A DNA stretch of 64,000 nucleotides from Microbacterium proteolyticum (GCF_014192415.1 NZ_JACHXY010000001.1:1178001-1242000); one strand, 5' to 3'; shown: positions 43,608-55,136, numbered from the stretch's first letter. Notes: generated from the sequence alone by a model not told the origin. A program made the numbers and translations.

Positions 43608-45686
43608 ACTGACGAAAGTCGCGGGGACGTCGATGAGACTCCGATCGCGAAACGCATCCTGATCGGCGAGCCCCTGACGTCGGAGAAACTCGACGAACAG
43701 CTCCTCCCCAAGAAGATGGCTCTGCCGATCTTCGCCTCCGACGCGCTGTCGTCCGTGGCCTACGCGCCACAGGAGTTGCTGATGATCCTGCTCATCGGCG
43801 GGACGGCACTGTTGACCCTCAGCCCGTGGGTCGCGGTGGCCGTCATCGTGCTGCTGACCGTGGTCGTACTGAGCTACCGCCAGCTCATCAAGGCGTACCC
43901 CTCCGGCGGCGGCGACTACGAGGTCGCCAGCAAGAACCTGGGCGAGGTGCCCGGGGTCATCGTGGCCGCGGCCCTGCTCGTGGACTACGTGCTCACGGTG
44001 GCCGTGTCGGTGGCATCCGGTGTCGACAACATCATCTCAGCGCTCCCGGAGCTGAATCCGTTCCGTGTGGAGATCGCCGTCGGCTTCGTGATCCTCATCG
44101 TGATCGTGAACCTCCGCGGCGTGCGCGAGGCGTCGAGCGTCTTCGCGATCCCGACCTACCTCTTCATCGGCTCGGTCGCGGTGATGATCGTCGTGGGCCT
44201 GGCCCGGACGCTCGCCGGCGATGCCCCGGTCGCCTCCAGCCAGCAGTACGACGTGCAGGCCGAATCACTCACGCAGGCGGCGCTGATCCTGCTCGTGCTG
44301 CGGGCGTTCTCGAGCGGCTGTTCCGCCCTGACGGGTGTGGAGGCCGTGTCGAACGGCGTCCCCGCGTTCCGCAAGCCCAAGATCCGCAACGCCCAGACGA
44401 CGCTGAGCCTCATGGGCGGCATCGCGATCCTGCTGTTCGCCGGTCTGACCGCTCTCGCGCTCATCGCCGGCGTCCACTACGCAGAGAACCCCTGCAGCCT
44501 GATCGGCTTCGACTGCGTGAACAACCCGCAGCCGAGCCTCATGGCCCAGGTCGCGGCCGCGACGTTCGGCTCGGGCAGCGTCTTCTTCTTCGTCATCCAG
44601 GCCGCCACCGCGTGCGTGCTGCTGCTGGCCGCGAACACGGCTTTCAACGGCTTCCCGCTGCTCGGCGCCGTGCTCGCGCGCGACGGATACGCCCCGAAGG
44701 CGCTGAACACCCGCGGCGACCGGCTCGTCTACTCGAACGGCATGATCATCCTCGGCATCGTCGCGATGGGCGTGCTGGTCGTGTACCAGGCCAACCTCAC
44801 GACGCTGATCCAGCTGTACATCATCGGCGTGTTCGTGTCGTTCTCGCTCGGCCAGATCGGAATGGTGCGGCACTGGCGCCGCGCACTGCGCGAGTTCAAG
44901 CTCCTCCCCGCCGAGGCCGCGAAGCAGCAGTCCGCGGCGATCGAGCGCCGCTCCGCGATCTCGGGACTGTGGATCAACTCCGTCGGCGCCGCGATGACCG
45001 TGCTGGTGCTGCTCATCGTCACCGTCACGAAGTTCACGCACGGCGCGTGGCTGGTGTTTATCGCCATCCCGATCCTCGCCGTGCTCATGGTCGGCGTGAA
45101 CCGCTACTACCGCGACGTCGAACACGAGATCCAGATGGATGACACCGTGCACTTCGGCTCGTCGGGCGACGTCGCGATCGTGCTGGTGAACCGCCTGCAG
45201 AAGCCCACGTCGAAGGCCATCGACTACGCCATGGCCGCCAAGCACGACAAGACGCTCGCGGTGCACGTCGCGATCTCCGAGGAGGAGTCGGCCAAACTGC
45301 AGAGGGAGTGGGCCGAGCACGAGGTGCCGATCCCCCTCGTGATCATCGATTCGCCGTACCGCGCCTACACCTCGCCCGTGTCGGCGTTCATCAAGAAGTA
45401 CCGCGAGAAGAACGGCTCCGCTGTCGTGACCGTCTACCTGCCGCAGTACATCGTGGGGCACTGGTGGGAGTCGATCCTGCACAACCGCCGCTCGCGCCGC
45501 CTCGCGCACCAGCTCATGCTCGTGCACGGCGTATCGATCACCCTCGTGCCCTGGCTGCTCGACTCGTCCGAGCTCATCTACGGCCGTCGCTCCCGGCCCC
45601 TCCCGGGCCAGCAGCGCGGTGGGCAGCCCGTGGCGAACGTCCCGGCCCCGCGCCCGAAGAAGACACCGCCCGGCTCGGCATCCTGA
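43605..45686 (+). CDS. KimA-like APC-family potassium uptake permease
   Basis: The product has 693 residues from the GTG at 43605; an ATG at 43593 lies within the -10 box. About twelve membrane segments (about 35-465) open with ALPIFASDALSSVAYAPQELL, the hallmark of the KimA/YdaO group. A cytosolic C-terminal domain (about 475-640) and a Pro/Gln-rich tail follow. KimA imports K+ with protons and is inhibited by c-di-AMP in Bacillus. The nearby kdp operon fits a potassium role, though amino-acid transport cannot be excluded. Confidence 0.78.
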   Translation: MTDESRGDVDETPIAKRILIGEPLTSEKLDEQLLPKKMALPIFASDALSSVAYAPQELLMILLIGGTALLTLSPWVAVAVIVLLTVVVLSYRQLIKAYPSGGGDYEVASKNLGEVPGVIVAAALLVDYVLTVAVSVASGVDNIISALPELNPFRVEIAVGFVILIVIVNLRGVREASSVFAIPTYLFIGSVAVMIVVGLARTLAGDAPVASSQQYDVQAESLTQAALILLVLRAFSSGCSALTGVEAVSNGVPAFRKPKIRNAQTTLSLMGGIAILLFAGLTALALIAGVHYAENPCSLIGFDCVNNPQPSLMAQVAAATFGSGSVFFFVIQAATACVLLLAANTAFNGFPLLGAVLARDGYAPKALNTRGDRLVYSNGMIILGIVAMGVLVVYQANLTTLIQLYIIGVFVSFSLGQIGMVRHWRRALREFKLLPAEAAKQQSAAIERRSAISGLWINSVGAAMTVLVLLIVTVTKFTHGAWLVFIAIPILAVLMVGVNRYYRDVEHEIQMDDTVHFGSSGDVAIVLVNRLQKPTSKAIDYAMAAKHDKTLAVHVAISEEESAKLQREWAEHEVPIPLVIIDSPYRAYTSPVSAFIKKYREKNGSAVVTVYLPQYIVGHWWESILHNRRSRRLAHQLMLVHGVSITLVPWLLDSSELIYGRRSRPLPGQQRGGQPVANVPAPRPKKTPPGSAS

Positions 45687-45731
45687 GTCCCGCCCGACGC
45701 CCCCGCGGCGCCACGCGGCGCCGCGCGAGCC

Positions 45732-45794
45732 CGTTGAGTGTCCACGACACGCGGACGGATTCGGAAAGCGCCGGCGTGTTGTGGACACTCAACC
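45732..45794. repeat. Long inverted repeat, family GAGTGTCCAC, copy 1
   Basis: Arms of about 20 bp (gttgagtgtccacgacacgc / gcgtgttgtggacactcaac, one mismatch) flank a 21-nt loop. It lies between convergent KimA-like and arfB genes, where it could also terminate both. Two further copies are at 51465 and 51573. Confidence 0.85.
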
Positions 45795-45810
45795 GGGAAC
45801 GGGTGGGGCG

Positions 45811-46248
45811 TCAGTCGGTGGGGCGGCGGCGCAGGCGCTTGACGTCGGTGCGGCGCTGCTTGGCCTGCAGGCGGCGCTCCTTCGAGCCGCGAGTGGGCCT
45901 CGTCGCGCGGCGGGGCGGCGCGGGCGGGCGCACGGCCTCGGCGACGATCGCGGCCAGCCTCTCCCGGGCGGCGTCGCGGTTGCGCAGCTGCGCACGGTGC
46001 TCCGATGCCGCGATCGTCAGCACGCCGTCGATGAGGCGGGGACCGAGCCGGTCGACGAGCCGCTCGCGCTGAGCGCGCGACAGCACCGCCGAAGCCCCGG
46101 CATCCCACATCAATTCCACGCGCGAGTCCGCGGTGTTCACCCCCTGCCCACCCGGGCCGGATGAGCGCGAGAACCGCCACGACAGCTCCGCCGCCGGGAT
46201 CACGAGCGCGGCCGTCACCCGGACGCCGGGGCCGTCGGTCGCGCGCAT
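45811..46248 (-). CDS. arfB: Alternative ribosome-rescue factor / peptidyl-tRNA hydrolase ArfB
   Basis: The product has 145 residues, the usual ArfB length. The RF1-like domain carries the catalytic GGQ in SSGPGGQGVNTADSRVEL (about 29-46), and a basic tail (RGSKERRLQAKQRRTDVKRLRRR) would enter the mRNA channel of stalled ribosomes. It releases nascent chains on non-stop complexes. It is single-gene, with long inverted repeats on both sides. Confidence 0.9.
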   Translation of the reverse strand: MRATDGPGVRVTAALVIPAAELSWRFSRSSGPGGQGVNTADSRVELMWDAGASAVLSRAQRERLVDRLGPRLIDGVLTIAASEHRAQLRNRDAARERLAAIVAEAVRPPAPPRRATRPTRGSKERRLQAKQRRTDVKRLRRRPTD

Positions 46249-46290
46249 GCCTCAATCTTGCGCCTCGGACGGGTCCGCTCGTCCATCACC

Positions 46291-46378
46291 CGGACACAAC
46301 GCAGGAAATCCTCGCCCGAGGCTGCCCCGACCCCCCGCATCGCGGCGCCCGAGCGCTGTATCTCCTGCGTTGTGTCCG
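46291..46378. repeat. Long inverted repeat between divergent arfB and kdp
   Basis: A 16-bp perfect stem (cggacacaacgcagga / tcctgcgttgtgtccg) encloses a 56-nt loop. The sequence differs from the GAGTGTCCAC family but shares a GTTGTGTCC-like end. Confidence 0.8.
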
Positions 46379-46451
46379 CAGCATCCCTCTGCCCGTGCCG
46401 CGCGACCGGTCGGCGGCGAGGATCAGCCGGAGTCCCGGCGCCCGCCCGCGG

Positions 46452-46500
46452 CGTAAGCACTCCGTATGCGTCCGTCAGCGACCCGTAGGGAAAACGTAAG
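46452..46500 (+). promoter_or_regulatory. Paired direct repeats, candidate KdpE site
   Basis: CGTA half-sites start at 46452 (CGTAAG), 46463 (CGTATG), 46484 (CGTAGG) and 46495 (CGTAAG), giving spacings of 11, 21 and 11 bp. Direct repeats at one helical turn are typical of OmpR/PhoB-class response regulators such as KdpE. Confidence 0.5.
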
Positions 46501-46599
46501 GACGCCCGGATGCCGGGACCCGGCGGAGTTGTATCGACACACGTGCCGCCCCGCGGCGCCCGCGGTCCGCCGCGGTTCTGTTCCGATCCTGGAGTCGTC

Positions 46600-46764
46600 G
46601 TGCTCGATGCCGTCTTCCTCGCCGCGACCGTCGCGCTCTTCGCGCTGGTCGCCCTCGTCGCCAAGGGGGTCGAGAAGCTGGGCCCCGAAGCCCGCCCCTC
46701 GTCCGCCCGCACCACCGGCCCGTCCGCCCCTGCGGCCCGCCGCAACGGGGGCGAGCGCTCATGA
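46600..46764 (+). CDS. Small single-span membrane protein leading the kdp operon
   Basis: The product has 54 residues from the GTG at 46600, with GGAG 5 nt upstream. One membrane helix (LDAVFLAATVALFALVALVAKGVEKL, described by its ends LDAVF and VEKL) is followed by a Ser/Pro/Arg-rich tail. Its stop overlaps the kdpF start (ATGA), so the two are co-translated. I know no characterised homologue; a role as an extra Kdp subunit or an assembly peptide is only inferred from position. Confidence 0.6.
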   Translation: MLDAVFLAATVALFALVALVAKGVEKLGPEARPSSARTTGPSAPAARRNGGERS

Positions 46765-46850
46765 TCTTCTTCTCGATCCTCGCCGCGGTGCTCGCGGTCG
46801 CCGCCGTCGTCTACCTCGTGATCGCCCTCGTGCGCCCGGAGAAGTTCTGA
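46761..46850 (+). CDS. kdpF: Potassium-transporting ATPase subunit KdpF
   Basis: The product has 29 residues, starting [19 protein letters not shown] and ending ALVRPEKF. One membrane helix ending in the RPE(K/R)F motif is characteristic of KdpF. Length and place directly before kdpA fit. It stabilises the KdpABC complex in lipid. The ATG overlaps the preceding small gene, and kdpA follows after a 1-nt gap. Confidence 0.9.
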   Translation: MIFFSILAAVLAVAAVVYLVIALVRPEKF

Positions 46851-46851
46851 C

Positions 46852-48536
46852 ATGGATGCCGGAACGATCTGGTCCATCATCCTGACCAGCCTCACCCTCA
46901 TCGTCGCGCTGGGCCTGGCCTACCGCCCGCTCGGCGACTACATCGCCCGCATCTACACCGGCGAGCGCGACCTCGCCGTCGAGCGTGTCACCTACCGCCT
47001 GATCGGCGTCGACGCGCAGAGCGCCCAGACCTGGCAGGCATATCTGCGCTCGGTGCTGCTGTTCTCGTTCATCGGCGTCGTGTTCGTCTACGCGATCATG
47101 CGCCTGCAGGCGGTGCTGCCGTTCTCGCTCGGCCTCGAGGCCCCCGGCGAGGCACTGTCGTTCAACACCGCCGTCTCGTTCGTCACGAACACCAACTGGC
47201 AGTCGTACTCCGGTGAGACCACCCTGGGGTACACCGTGCAGTTCGCCGCCCTCACCGTGCAGAACTTCGTCAGCGCCGCGGTCGGCATCGCCATCGCCAT
47301 GGCCCTCGTCCGCGGGTTCGCGTACCGCCGCAGCGGCGTGATCGGAAACTTCTGGGTGGACCTCGTGCGCGGCACCTACCGTCTGCTCCTGCCCTTCGCG
47401 ATCGTCGCGGCGATCGTGCTGCTGGCGGGCGGAGTCATCCAGAACCTGACCGGGTTCACGGATGCCACGACCCTCGCCGGAGCCGCACAGTCGATCCCGG
47501 GCGGGCCGGTGGCCTCGCAGGAGGCGATCAAGCTCCTCGGCACCAACGGCGGCGGTTTCTTCAACACCAACTCCGCGCACCCGTTCGAGAACCCCACCCC
47601 GTGGACGAGCCTCTTCTCCATCTTCCTGATGCTCGTGATCCCGTTCTCGCTTCCCCGCGCCTTCGGCCGCATCGTCGGCGACAACCGTCAGGGCTACACG
47701 ATCCTGGGCGTCATGGCCGCGATCTTCACGGCATCCACCGCCCTTCTCACCTGGGCCGAGCTCGCGGGCAACGGAACGGCCCCGATGCTCGCGGGCGGGG
47801 CGATGGAGGGCAAGGAGGTGCGTTTCGGCATCTTCGGCTCCACGCTGTTCGGCTCGACCAGCACGCTGACCTCCACCGGCGCCGTCAACTCGATGCACGA
47901 CAGCTACACGGCGCTCGGCGGCATGATGCCGATGATCAACATGATGCTGGGCGAGGTCGCCCCCGGCGGCGTCGGCTCGGGCCTGTACGGCATGCTGATC
48001 CTCGCCGTGATCGCGGTGTTCGTCGGTGGCCTGCTCATCGGCCGCACCCCCGAGTACCTCGGCAAGAAGATCGGGCCGCGCGAGATCAAGCTCGCGAGCC
48101 TCTACATCCTCGTGACCCCCACGCTCGTGCTCGCGGGCACCGCGATGAGCTTCGGCATCCCGGCCATCCGCGCCGACGTCGAGGGCACCTCGATCTGGAA
48201 CCCCGGCGTGCACGGTCTGAGCGAGGTGCTCTACGCGTTCACCTCGGCGGCCAACAACAACGGCTCCGCCTTCGCGGGCCTGACGGCCAACACGCCGTGG
48301 TTCAACACCGCACTGGGTGCGGCGATGCTGCTCGGGCGGTTCCTGCCGATCGTGTTCGTGCTGGCGCTGGCCGGTGCCCTCGCGGCACAGGATGCCGTGC
48401 CGTCCACCGCCGGAACCCTGCCGACGCATCGCCCGCAGTTCGCGGGCCTGCTCGCCGGTGTCGCGGTGATCGTCACGGCGCTCACCTACTTCCCCGTCCT
48501 CACCCTCGGACCCCTCGCTGAAGGACTTACCCGCTG

Positions 48537-48537
<1 letters not shown>
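46852..48537 (+). CDS. kdpA: Potassium-transporting ATPase subunit KdpA
   Basis: The product has 561 residues, the normal KdpA size. It is the channel-like K+-binding subunit in the membrane, with four selectivity-loop regions visible: [30 protein letters not shown], the [13 protein letters not shown] region and [14 protein letters not shown]. It shares one base with the kdpB start (TGATG). It acts with KdpB, C and F in high-affinity K+ uptake under K+ limitation. Confidence 0.97.
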
Positions 48538-50705
<2,168 letters not shown>

Positions 50706-50716
50706 AAGGCCCCCTC

Positions 50717-51307
50717 ATGCGCACCACCCTGCGTACCGCCGGCGTCGCGGCCCGCGCGATGCTCGTCTTCACCGCCGTGCTCGGTGTCGGGTACATGCTG
50801 TTGATCACCGCGATCGGACAGGTAGCCCTGCCCGTCCAGGCGAACGGATCGCTCATCCGCTCGGCCGACGACCAGGTCGTCGGGTCCGGGCTGATCGGGC
50901 AGTCCTTCACGGATGCCGATGGCGACGCCCTGCCGCAGTACTTCCAGTCGCGTCCGTCCGCCGCCGGCGACGGCTACGACTCCGCCGCCTCGAGCGGATC
51001 GAACGGGGGGCCCGAGAACGACGACCTCATCGCCGCGATCGAGGAGCGCAGAGCCGCCTACGACGCCCTGAACGGCTCCGGCGCGATCCCGGCCGATGCG
51101 GTCACCGCCTCGGGCTCGGGCCTCGACCCCGACATCTCCGTCGCCAACGCCGGGCGCCAGGTCGCACGGGTCGCCGAGGCGCGTGGCATCCCGGTCTCCG
51201 ACGTGTCGGCGCTCGTGGCGGAGCACACCCTGCCGCGCGATCTGGGGTACCTCGGCGACCCGCGCGTGAACGTGCTCGAGCTCAACCGCGCCCTCGACGC
51301 GCTCTGA
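50717..51307 (+). CDS. kdpC: Potassium-transporting ATPase subunit KdpC
   Basis: The product has 196 residues, the normal size. One N-terminal membrane helix (about 10-35, MLVFTAVLGVGYMLLITAIGQ) is followed by the outer domain with GSGLIGQSFTDADGDALPQYFQSRPS (first part of the motif, substrate-site region) and DPDISVANAGRQVARVAEARG, both conserved in KdpC. It is 11 nt after kdpB. Confidence 0.95.
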   Translation: MRTTLRTAGVAARAMLVFTAVLGVGYMLLITAIGQVALPVQANGSLIRSADDQVVGSGLIGQSFTDADGDALPQYFQSRPSAAGDGYDSAASSGSNGGPENDDLIAAIEERRAAYDALNGSGAIPADAVTASGSGLDPDISVANAGRQVARVAEARGIPVSDVSALVAEHTLPRDLGYLGDPRVNVLELNRALDAL

Positions 51308-51464
51308 CCGACGAGAATCGCTGACATGGCTCTCGTCGCGTCCCCCGCCGCCGTCGCGCTCCGCGCGCGGCGGCGGGTTCGCGCCCGGCGGCGGGTTCGC
51401 CCGCACGCGTCCGCGCTCCCCTCCGGCGTGCAGGCGTGCCCGGCGTTCGAGCCGCCCCCCACCC

Positions 51465-51528
51465 CGTCGAGTGTCCACAACACGCCGCACGCCCGGGGCC
51501 GCAGCGGCGTGTCCTGGACACTCGGCGG
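51465..51528. repeat. Long inverted repeat, family GAGTGTCCAC, copy 2
   Basis: The arms ccgtcgagtgtccacaacac and gtgtcctggacactcggcgg, with the adjoining gccgc/gcggc, flank a GC-rich loop. It is closest to copy 3, which lies about 45 bp away in the same orientation. Confidence 0.85.
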
Positions 51529-51572
51529 AAGGATTCCGTGGCGGGAGCACTCACGGCCCCGGCGGGGTCCCG

Positions 51573-51642
51573 CCCCGTCGAGTGTCCACAACACGCCGTA
51601 CGCACACCGGGGCCGCGGCGTGTCGTGGACACTCGACGGGGC
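51573..51642. repeat. Long inverted repeat, family GAGTGTCCAC, copy 3
   Basis: The arms ccccgtcgagtgtccacaac and gtcgtggacactcgacgggg pair over more than 20 bp and extend with acgccg/cggcgt. Copies 2 and 3 together could reduce read-through from kdpC into kdpD. Confidence 0.85.
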
Positions 51643-51684
51643 GACGCGGGCCCATGCGGGCTCACGGGCAGACCGGAGCATCGC

Positions 51685-54468
51685 GTGAAGCGCGGACGGC
51701 TACGCGTGCTGCTCGGCATGGCGCCCGGCGTCGGCAAGACGTACGAGATGCTCGAAGAAGGCCGAAGGCTTCGCGACGAGGGCCGCGACGTCATCGTCGC
51801 CGTCGTCGAGACGCACGGCCGCGCCGCGACCGCAGCCCAGGCCGAAGGTCTCGAGATCGTGCCGCGCCGCGACGTCGCCCACCGCGGGGTCGCGCTCGAC
51901 GAGATGGATCTGGATGCCGTGCTCCAGCGGCATCCGAGTATCGCCCTCGTCGACGAGCTCGCGCACACCAATGCCCCCGGCTCGCGCAACGACAAACGCT
52001 GGATCGACGTCGACGAGTTGCTCGACGCCGGCATCGACGTCATCACGACCGTCAACGTGCAGCACATCGAGTCGCTCAACGACGTCGTCGAGAAGATCAC
52101 CGGCGTCGTGCAGCGCGAGACGGTCCCGGATGCCGTGGTGCGCGCCGCCGACCAGATCGAGGTCGTCGACCTGGCGCCGCAGTCGCTGCGCGATCGACTC
52201 GCGGCGGGTTCGGTCTATCCCGCCGAACGCATCGACGCGGCACTGTCGAACTACTTCCGCCTCGGAAACCTCACGGCGCTCCGCGAACTCGCGCTGCTCT
52301 GGTTGGCCGACGAGGTCGACTCCGCCCTGCAGCGGTATCGCTCGGAGCACGGCATCGAGGGATCGTGGCAGGCGCGCGAGCGCGTGGTGGTGGCACTCAC
52401 CGGCGGCCCCGAGGGTGAGACGCTGCTGCGCCGCGGCGCCCGCATCGCCGCGCGTTCGTCGGGCGGTGAGCTGCTCGCCGTGCACGTGTCGACGCAGGAC
52501 GGCCTGCGCGCGAGCACCCCCGGCGCCCTCGCCGAACAACGCGCCCTCGTCGAAACGCTCGGCGGCACCTATCACCAGGTGGTGGGCGACGACGTCGCCC
52601 CCGCGCTCGTCGACTTCGCCCGGTCGGTCAACGCCTCGCAGCTCGTGATCGGCGTCAGCCGCCGCGGACGGCTGGGCGCGGCCCTCACCGGTCCCGGCAT
52701 CGGCGCGACCGTCATCCGCGCCTCCGGCGACATCGACGTGCACATCGTCAACCACGCGCGCGCCGGCGGCCGGTTCGCCCTCCCCCGCCTGACCGGGCCC
52801 GCGCTCAGCGCGAAGCGTCGCATCCTGGGCTTCGTCACCGCGCTCGTGGGCGGCCCCCTCATCTCGCTTCTGCTGCTGTCCACCCGTTCCGACGACTCGA
52901 TCACCACCGACGTGCTGGCGTATCAGCTGCTCGTCGTGATCGTGGCTCTGATCGGCGGCATCTGGCCGGCGGTGTTCGCCGCGGTGCTGTCGGGGGTGAC
53001 CCTCGACTTCCTCTTCATCGCGCCGCTGTACACCGTCACGATCAGCGACCCCGTGCACGCGATCGCCCTCGTGCTCTACGTGATCATCGCGATGCTGGTG
53101 AGCATCGTCGTCGACCAGGCCGCCCGCCGCGCTCGCGCCGCCCGCCGCGCCGCGGCCGAGGCGGAGCTGCTCGCCACGGTCGCCGGCAGCGTGCTGCGCG
53201 GCGAGAGCGCCGTGCCGGCCTTGGTCAGTCGCGCCCGCGAGGCGTTCGGTCTCGCGGGCGTGCGACTGATCACCGCCGACGGTGAGGTCATCGCCACCGA
53301 CGGCGAGCCGGTGCGCGACGATCGGTCGACCACCGTTCCCGTGGGTGCCGACCGGGCGATGCTCGAGCTGCACGGCCGCGACCTCGACGCGAGCGAGCGG
53401 CGCCTGCTCGACGTGGTCGTCGCGCAGCTGGCCGCCGCCCTCGAACGCACCGACCTGGCCGAGACCGCCGCCGAGGCGGGGGCCCTCGCCGAGACCGACC
53501 AGGTGCGAAGCGCCCTGCTCTCGGCCGTCAGCCACGACCTGCGCCGCCCGCTCGCCGCCGCAGTCGCCTCGCTCGGGGGACTCCGGGCCGCGGGCGATCA
53601 GCTTTCGGACGACGACCGCCGCGAACTGCTCGAGACCGCCGACGAGAGCCTCGCGACGCTGTCGGTGCTCGTGACCGACCTGCTCGACGTCAGCCGCGTG
53701 CAGGCTGGGGTGCTCGCGGTGTCGCTCACCGAGGTGGATGCCGCCGGCGTCGTGCTCAGCGCGCTCGACGAACTCGATCTGGGACCGGATGCCGTCGAGC
53801 TCGCGCTCGACCCCGACCTGCCGGCGCTCCGCGCCGACACGGTGCTGCTGCAGCGCGTGCTGGTCAACGTGCTGACGAATGCCGAGCGGTACACACCCGA
53901 GGGGCGGCGCGTGCGCATCGCGACGAGCCGCCTGGGCGGCACGGCCGAGATCCGCGTGATCGACCACGGCCCCGGCATCGCCGCTGAACGGCGCGAAGAC
54001 ATGTTCTCGCCGTTCCAGCGCCTCGGCGACACCGACAACACCGCCGGCCTGGGGCTGGGCCTCGCGCTGTCGCGCGGGTTCGCGGAGGGCATGGGCGGGA
54101 CGCTCACGCCCGAAGACACCCCCGGCGGAGGCTTGACGATGGTCGTGGCACTGCCGGTGGCCGCCGAGGGCGCCATGGGCGACCCGTACACGCGCAGCTC
54201 CGTCCGCTCGGCGTCGCGGCCCCTGACGTCTCGCGACAGGGGGCTCGCGGCATCCGCCCCGTTCTCCGCCGACGGAAGGTCCGCGACGGCGGCGTCGCGG
54301 CCCGCCCCTGCGGCATCCGGCCTCCCCTCCTCCGCCGGCCGACCCGCCTCGGCCGCGGCGCCCGGAGACCGCACGGCATACGACCTCCCGGGCGTCGCCG
54401 ACCCACCCGCCACCGCCGCGTCGCGCGCGGACCGCACGGCATCCGACCTCGGAAAGGGCGCCCCGTGA
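51685..54468 (+). CDS. kdpD: Sensor histidine kinase KdpD
   Basis: The product has 927 residues from the GTG at 51685. This start is set by the conserved KRGRLRVLLGMAPGVGKTYEML beginning with Walker A GMAPGVGKT, and by GGAG 8 nt upstream; the open frame further upstream only runs through hairpins. The order is KdpD N-terminal domain (1-210), UspA-like domain (about 230-350), four membrane helices (about 375-480), GAF-like region, HisKA with His617 in AVSHDLRRPL, and HATPase. An Ala/Ser/Arg-rich tail of about 95 residues follows the ATPase domain. It senses K+ limitation and phosphorylates KdpE. Confidence 0.95.
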   Translation: MKRGRLRVLLGMAPGVGKTYEMLEEGRRLRDEGRDVIVAVVETHGRAATAAQAEGLEIVPRRDVAHRGVALDEMDLDAVLQRHPSIALVDELAHTNAPGSRNDKRWIDVDELLDAGIDVITTVNVQHIESLNDVVEKITGVVQRETVPDAVVRAADQIEVVDLAPQSLRDRLAAGSVYPAERIDAALSNYFRLGNLTALRELALLWLADEVDSALQRYRSEHGIEGSWQARERVVVALTGGPEGETLLRRGARIAARSSGGELLAVHVSTQDGLRASTPGALAEQRALVETLGGTYHQVVGDDVAPALVDFARSVNASQLVIGVSRRGRLGAALTGPGIGATVIRASGDIDVHIVNHARAGGRFALPRLTGPALSAKRRILGFVTALVGGPLISLLLLSTRSDDSITTDVLAYQLLVVIVALIGGIWPAVFAAVLSGVTLDFLFIAPLYTVTISDPVHAIALVLYVIIAMLVSIVVDQAARRARAARRAAAEAELLATVAGSVLRGESAVPALVSRAREAFGLAGVRLITADGEVIATDGEPVRDDRSTTVPVGADRAMLELHGRDLDASERRLLDVVVAQLAAALERTDLAETAAEAGALAETDQVRSALLSAVSHDLRRPLAAAVASLGGLRAAGDQLSDDDRRELLETADESLATLSVLVTDLLDVSRVQAGVLAVSLTEVDAAGVVLSALDELDLGPDAVELALDPDLPALRADTVLLQRVLVNVLTNAERYTPEGRRVRIATSRLGGTAEIRVIDHGPGIAAERREDMFSPFQRLGDTDNTAGLGLGLALSRGFAEGMGGTLTPEDTPGGGLTMVVALPVAAEGAMGDPYTRSSVRSASRPLTSRDRGLAASAPFSADGRSATAASRPAPAASGLPSSAGRPASAAAPGDRTAYDLPGVADPPATAASRADRTASDLGKGAP

Positions 54469-55136
54469 AGATCCTCATCGCCGACGACGATCCACAGCTC
54501 GTGCGCGCCCTGCGCATCACCCTCGCCGCGCACGGGTACGACGTGGTCGCCGCCGCCGACGGTGCCGCGGCCATCACCCTCGCCGCGCAGGCGCACCCCG
54601 ACGTCGTGCTGCTCGATCTCGGGATGCCGCACCTCGACGGCGTGCAGGTGATCGAGGCGTTGCGCGGCTGGACGACTGCGCCGATCATCGTGGTCTCGGG
54701 CCGCACGGGCTCGGCGGACAAGGTCGAGGCGCTCGACGCCGGTGCCGACGACTACGTCACCAAGCCCTTCCAGATCGATGAGCTGCTCGCCCGCCTGCGC
54801 GTGCACGCGCGTCGCTCGGTGCCCTCGAGCGGCGAGTCGGTCGTGCGATTCGGCGACGTCGAGGTCGACCTCGCCGCCAAAGCCGTCCTGCGGGAGGGAG
54901 CGCGCGTACACCTGACACCGACGGAGTGGCGGATGCTCGAGTTCCTCGCCCGCAACCCGGGTTCGCTCGTCACGCGGCAGACGCTATTGAAGGAAATCTG
55001 GGCCAGCGAGCAGGTCGCCGACTCCGGATATCTGCGCCTGTACATGTCGCAGCTGCGAAAGAAGCTGGAGGCCGATCCGTCGGCACCGGTGCATCTGCTC
55101 ACGGAGCAGGGGATGGGGTACCGGCTCGTCGTGTGA
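54465..55136 (+). CDS. kdpE: Response regulator KdpE
   Basis: The product has 223 residues. The receiver domain has the acidic pair DDD (8-10), the phospho-acceptor in VVLLDLGMPHLDG (Asp about 51) and the Lys in YVTKPF. An OmpR-type winged helix follows (LTPTEWRMLEFLARNPGSLVTRQTLLKEIW). The GTG start overlaps the kdpD stop (GTGA). It would activate kdpFABC, probably at the CGTA repeats near 46452-46500. Confidence 0.95.
   Translation: MKILIADDDPQLVRALRITLAAHGYDVVAAADGAAAITLAAQAHPDVVLLDLGMPHLDGVQVIEALRGWTTAPIIVVSGRTGSADKVEALDAGADDYVTKPFQIDELLARLRVHARRSVPSSGESVVRFGDVEVDLAAKAVLREGARVHLTPTEWRMLEFLARNPGSLVTRQTLLKEIWASEQVADSGYLRLYMSQLRKKLEADPSAPVHLLTEQGMGYRLVV

Larger units (their letters stand above)
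46249..46599. other. Upstream region of the kdp operon
   Basis: This 351-bp region contains an inverted repeat (46291-46378) and four CGTA half-sites (46452-46500). No gene is supported. A clear -35/-10 pair could not be fixed. Confidence 0.6.
51308..51684. other. kdpC-kdpD gap with two inverted repeats
   Basis: This 377-bp gap interrupts an otherwise tightly packed operon. It is occupied by two copies of the GAGTGTCCAC inverted repeat. The kdpD frame is open through it, but that part lacks protein character. Confidence 0.6.

Noticed and set aside
46759..48429. Antisense open frame of 556 codons over kdpA
   Set aside because: His/Arg/Asp-rich mirror of the kdpA codons; kdpA is certain.
51436..51684. 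N-terminal extension of KdpD by 83 codons
   Set aside because: This stretch is the two inverted repeats; conserved KdpD begins at the GTG at 51685.
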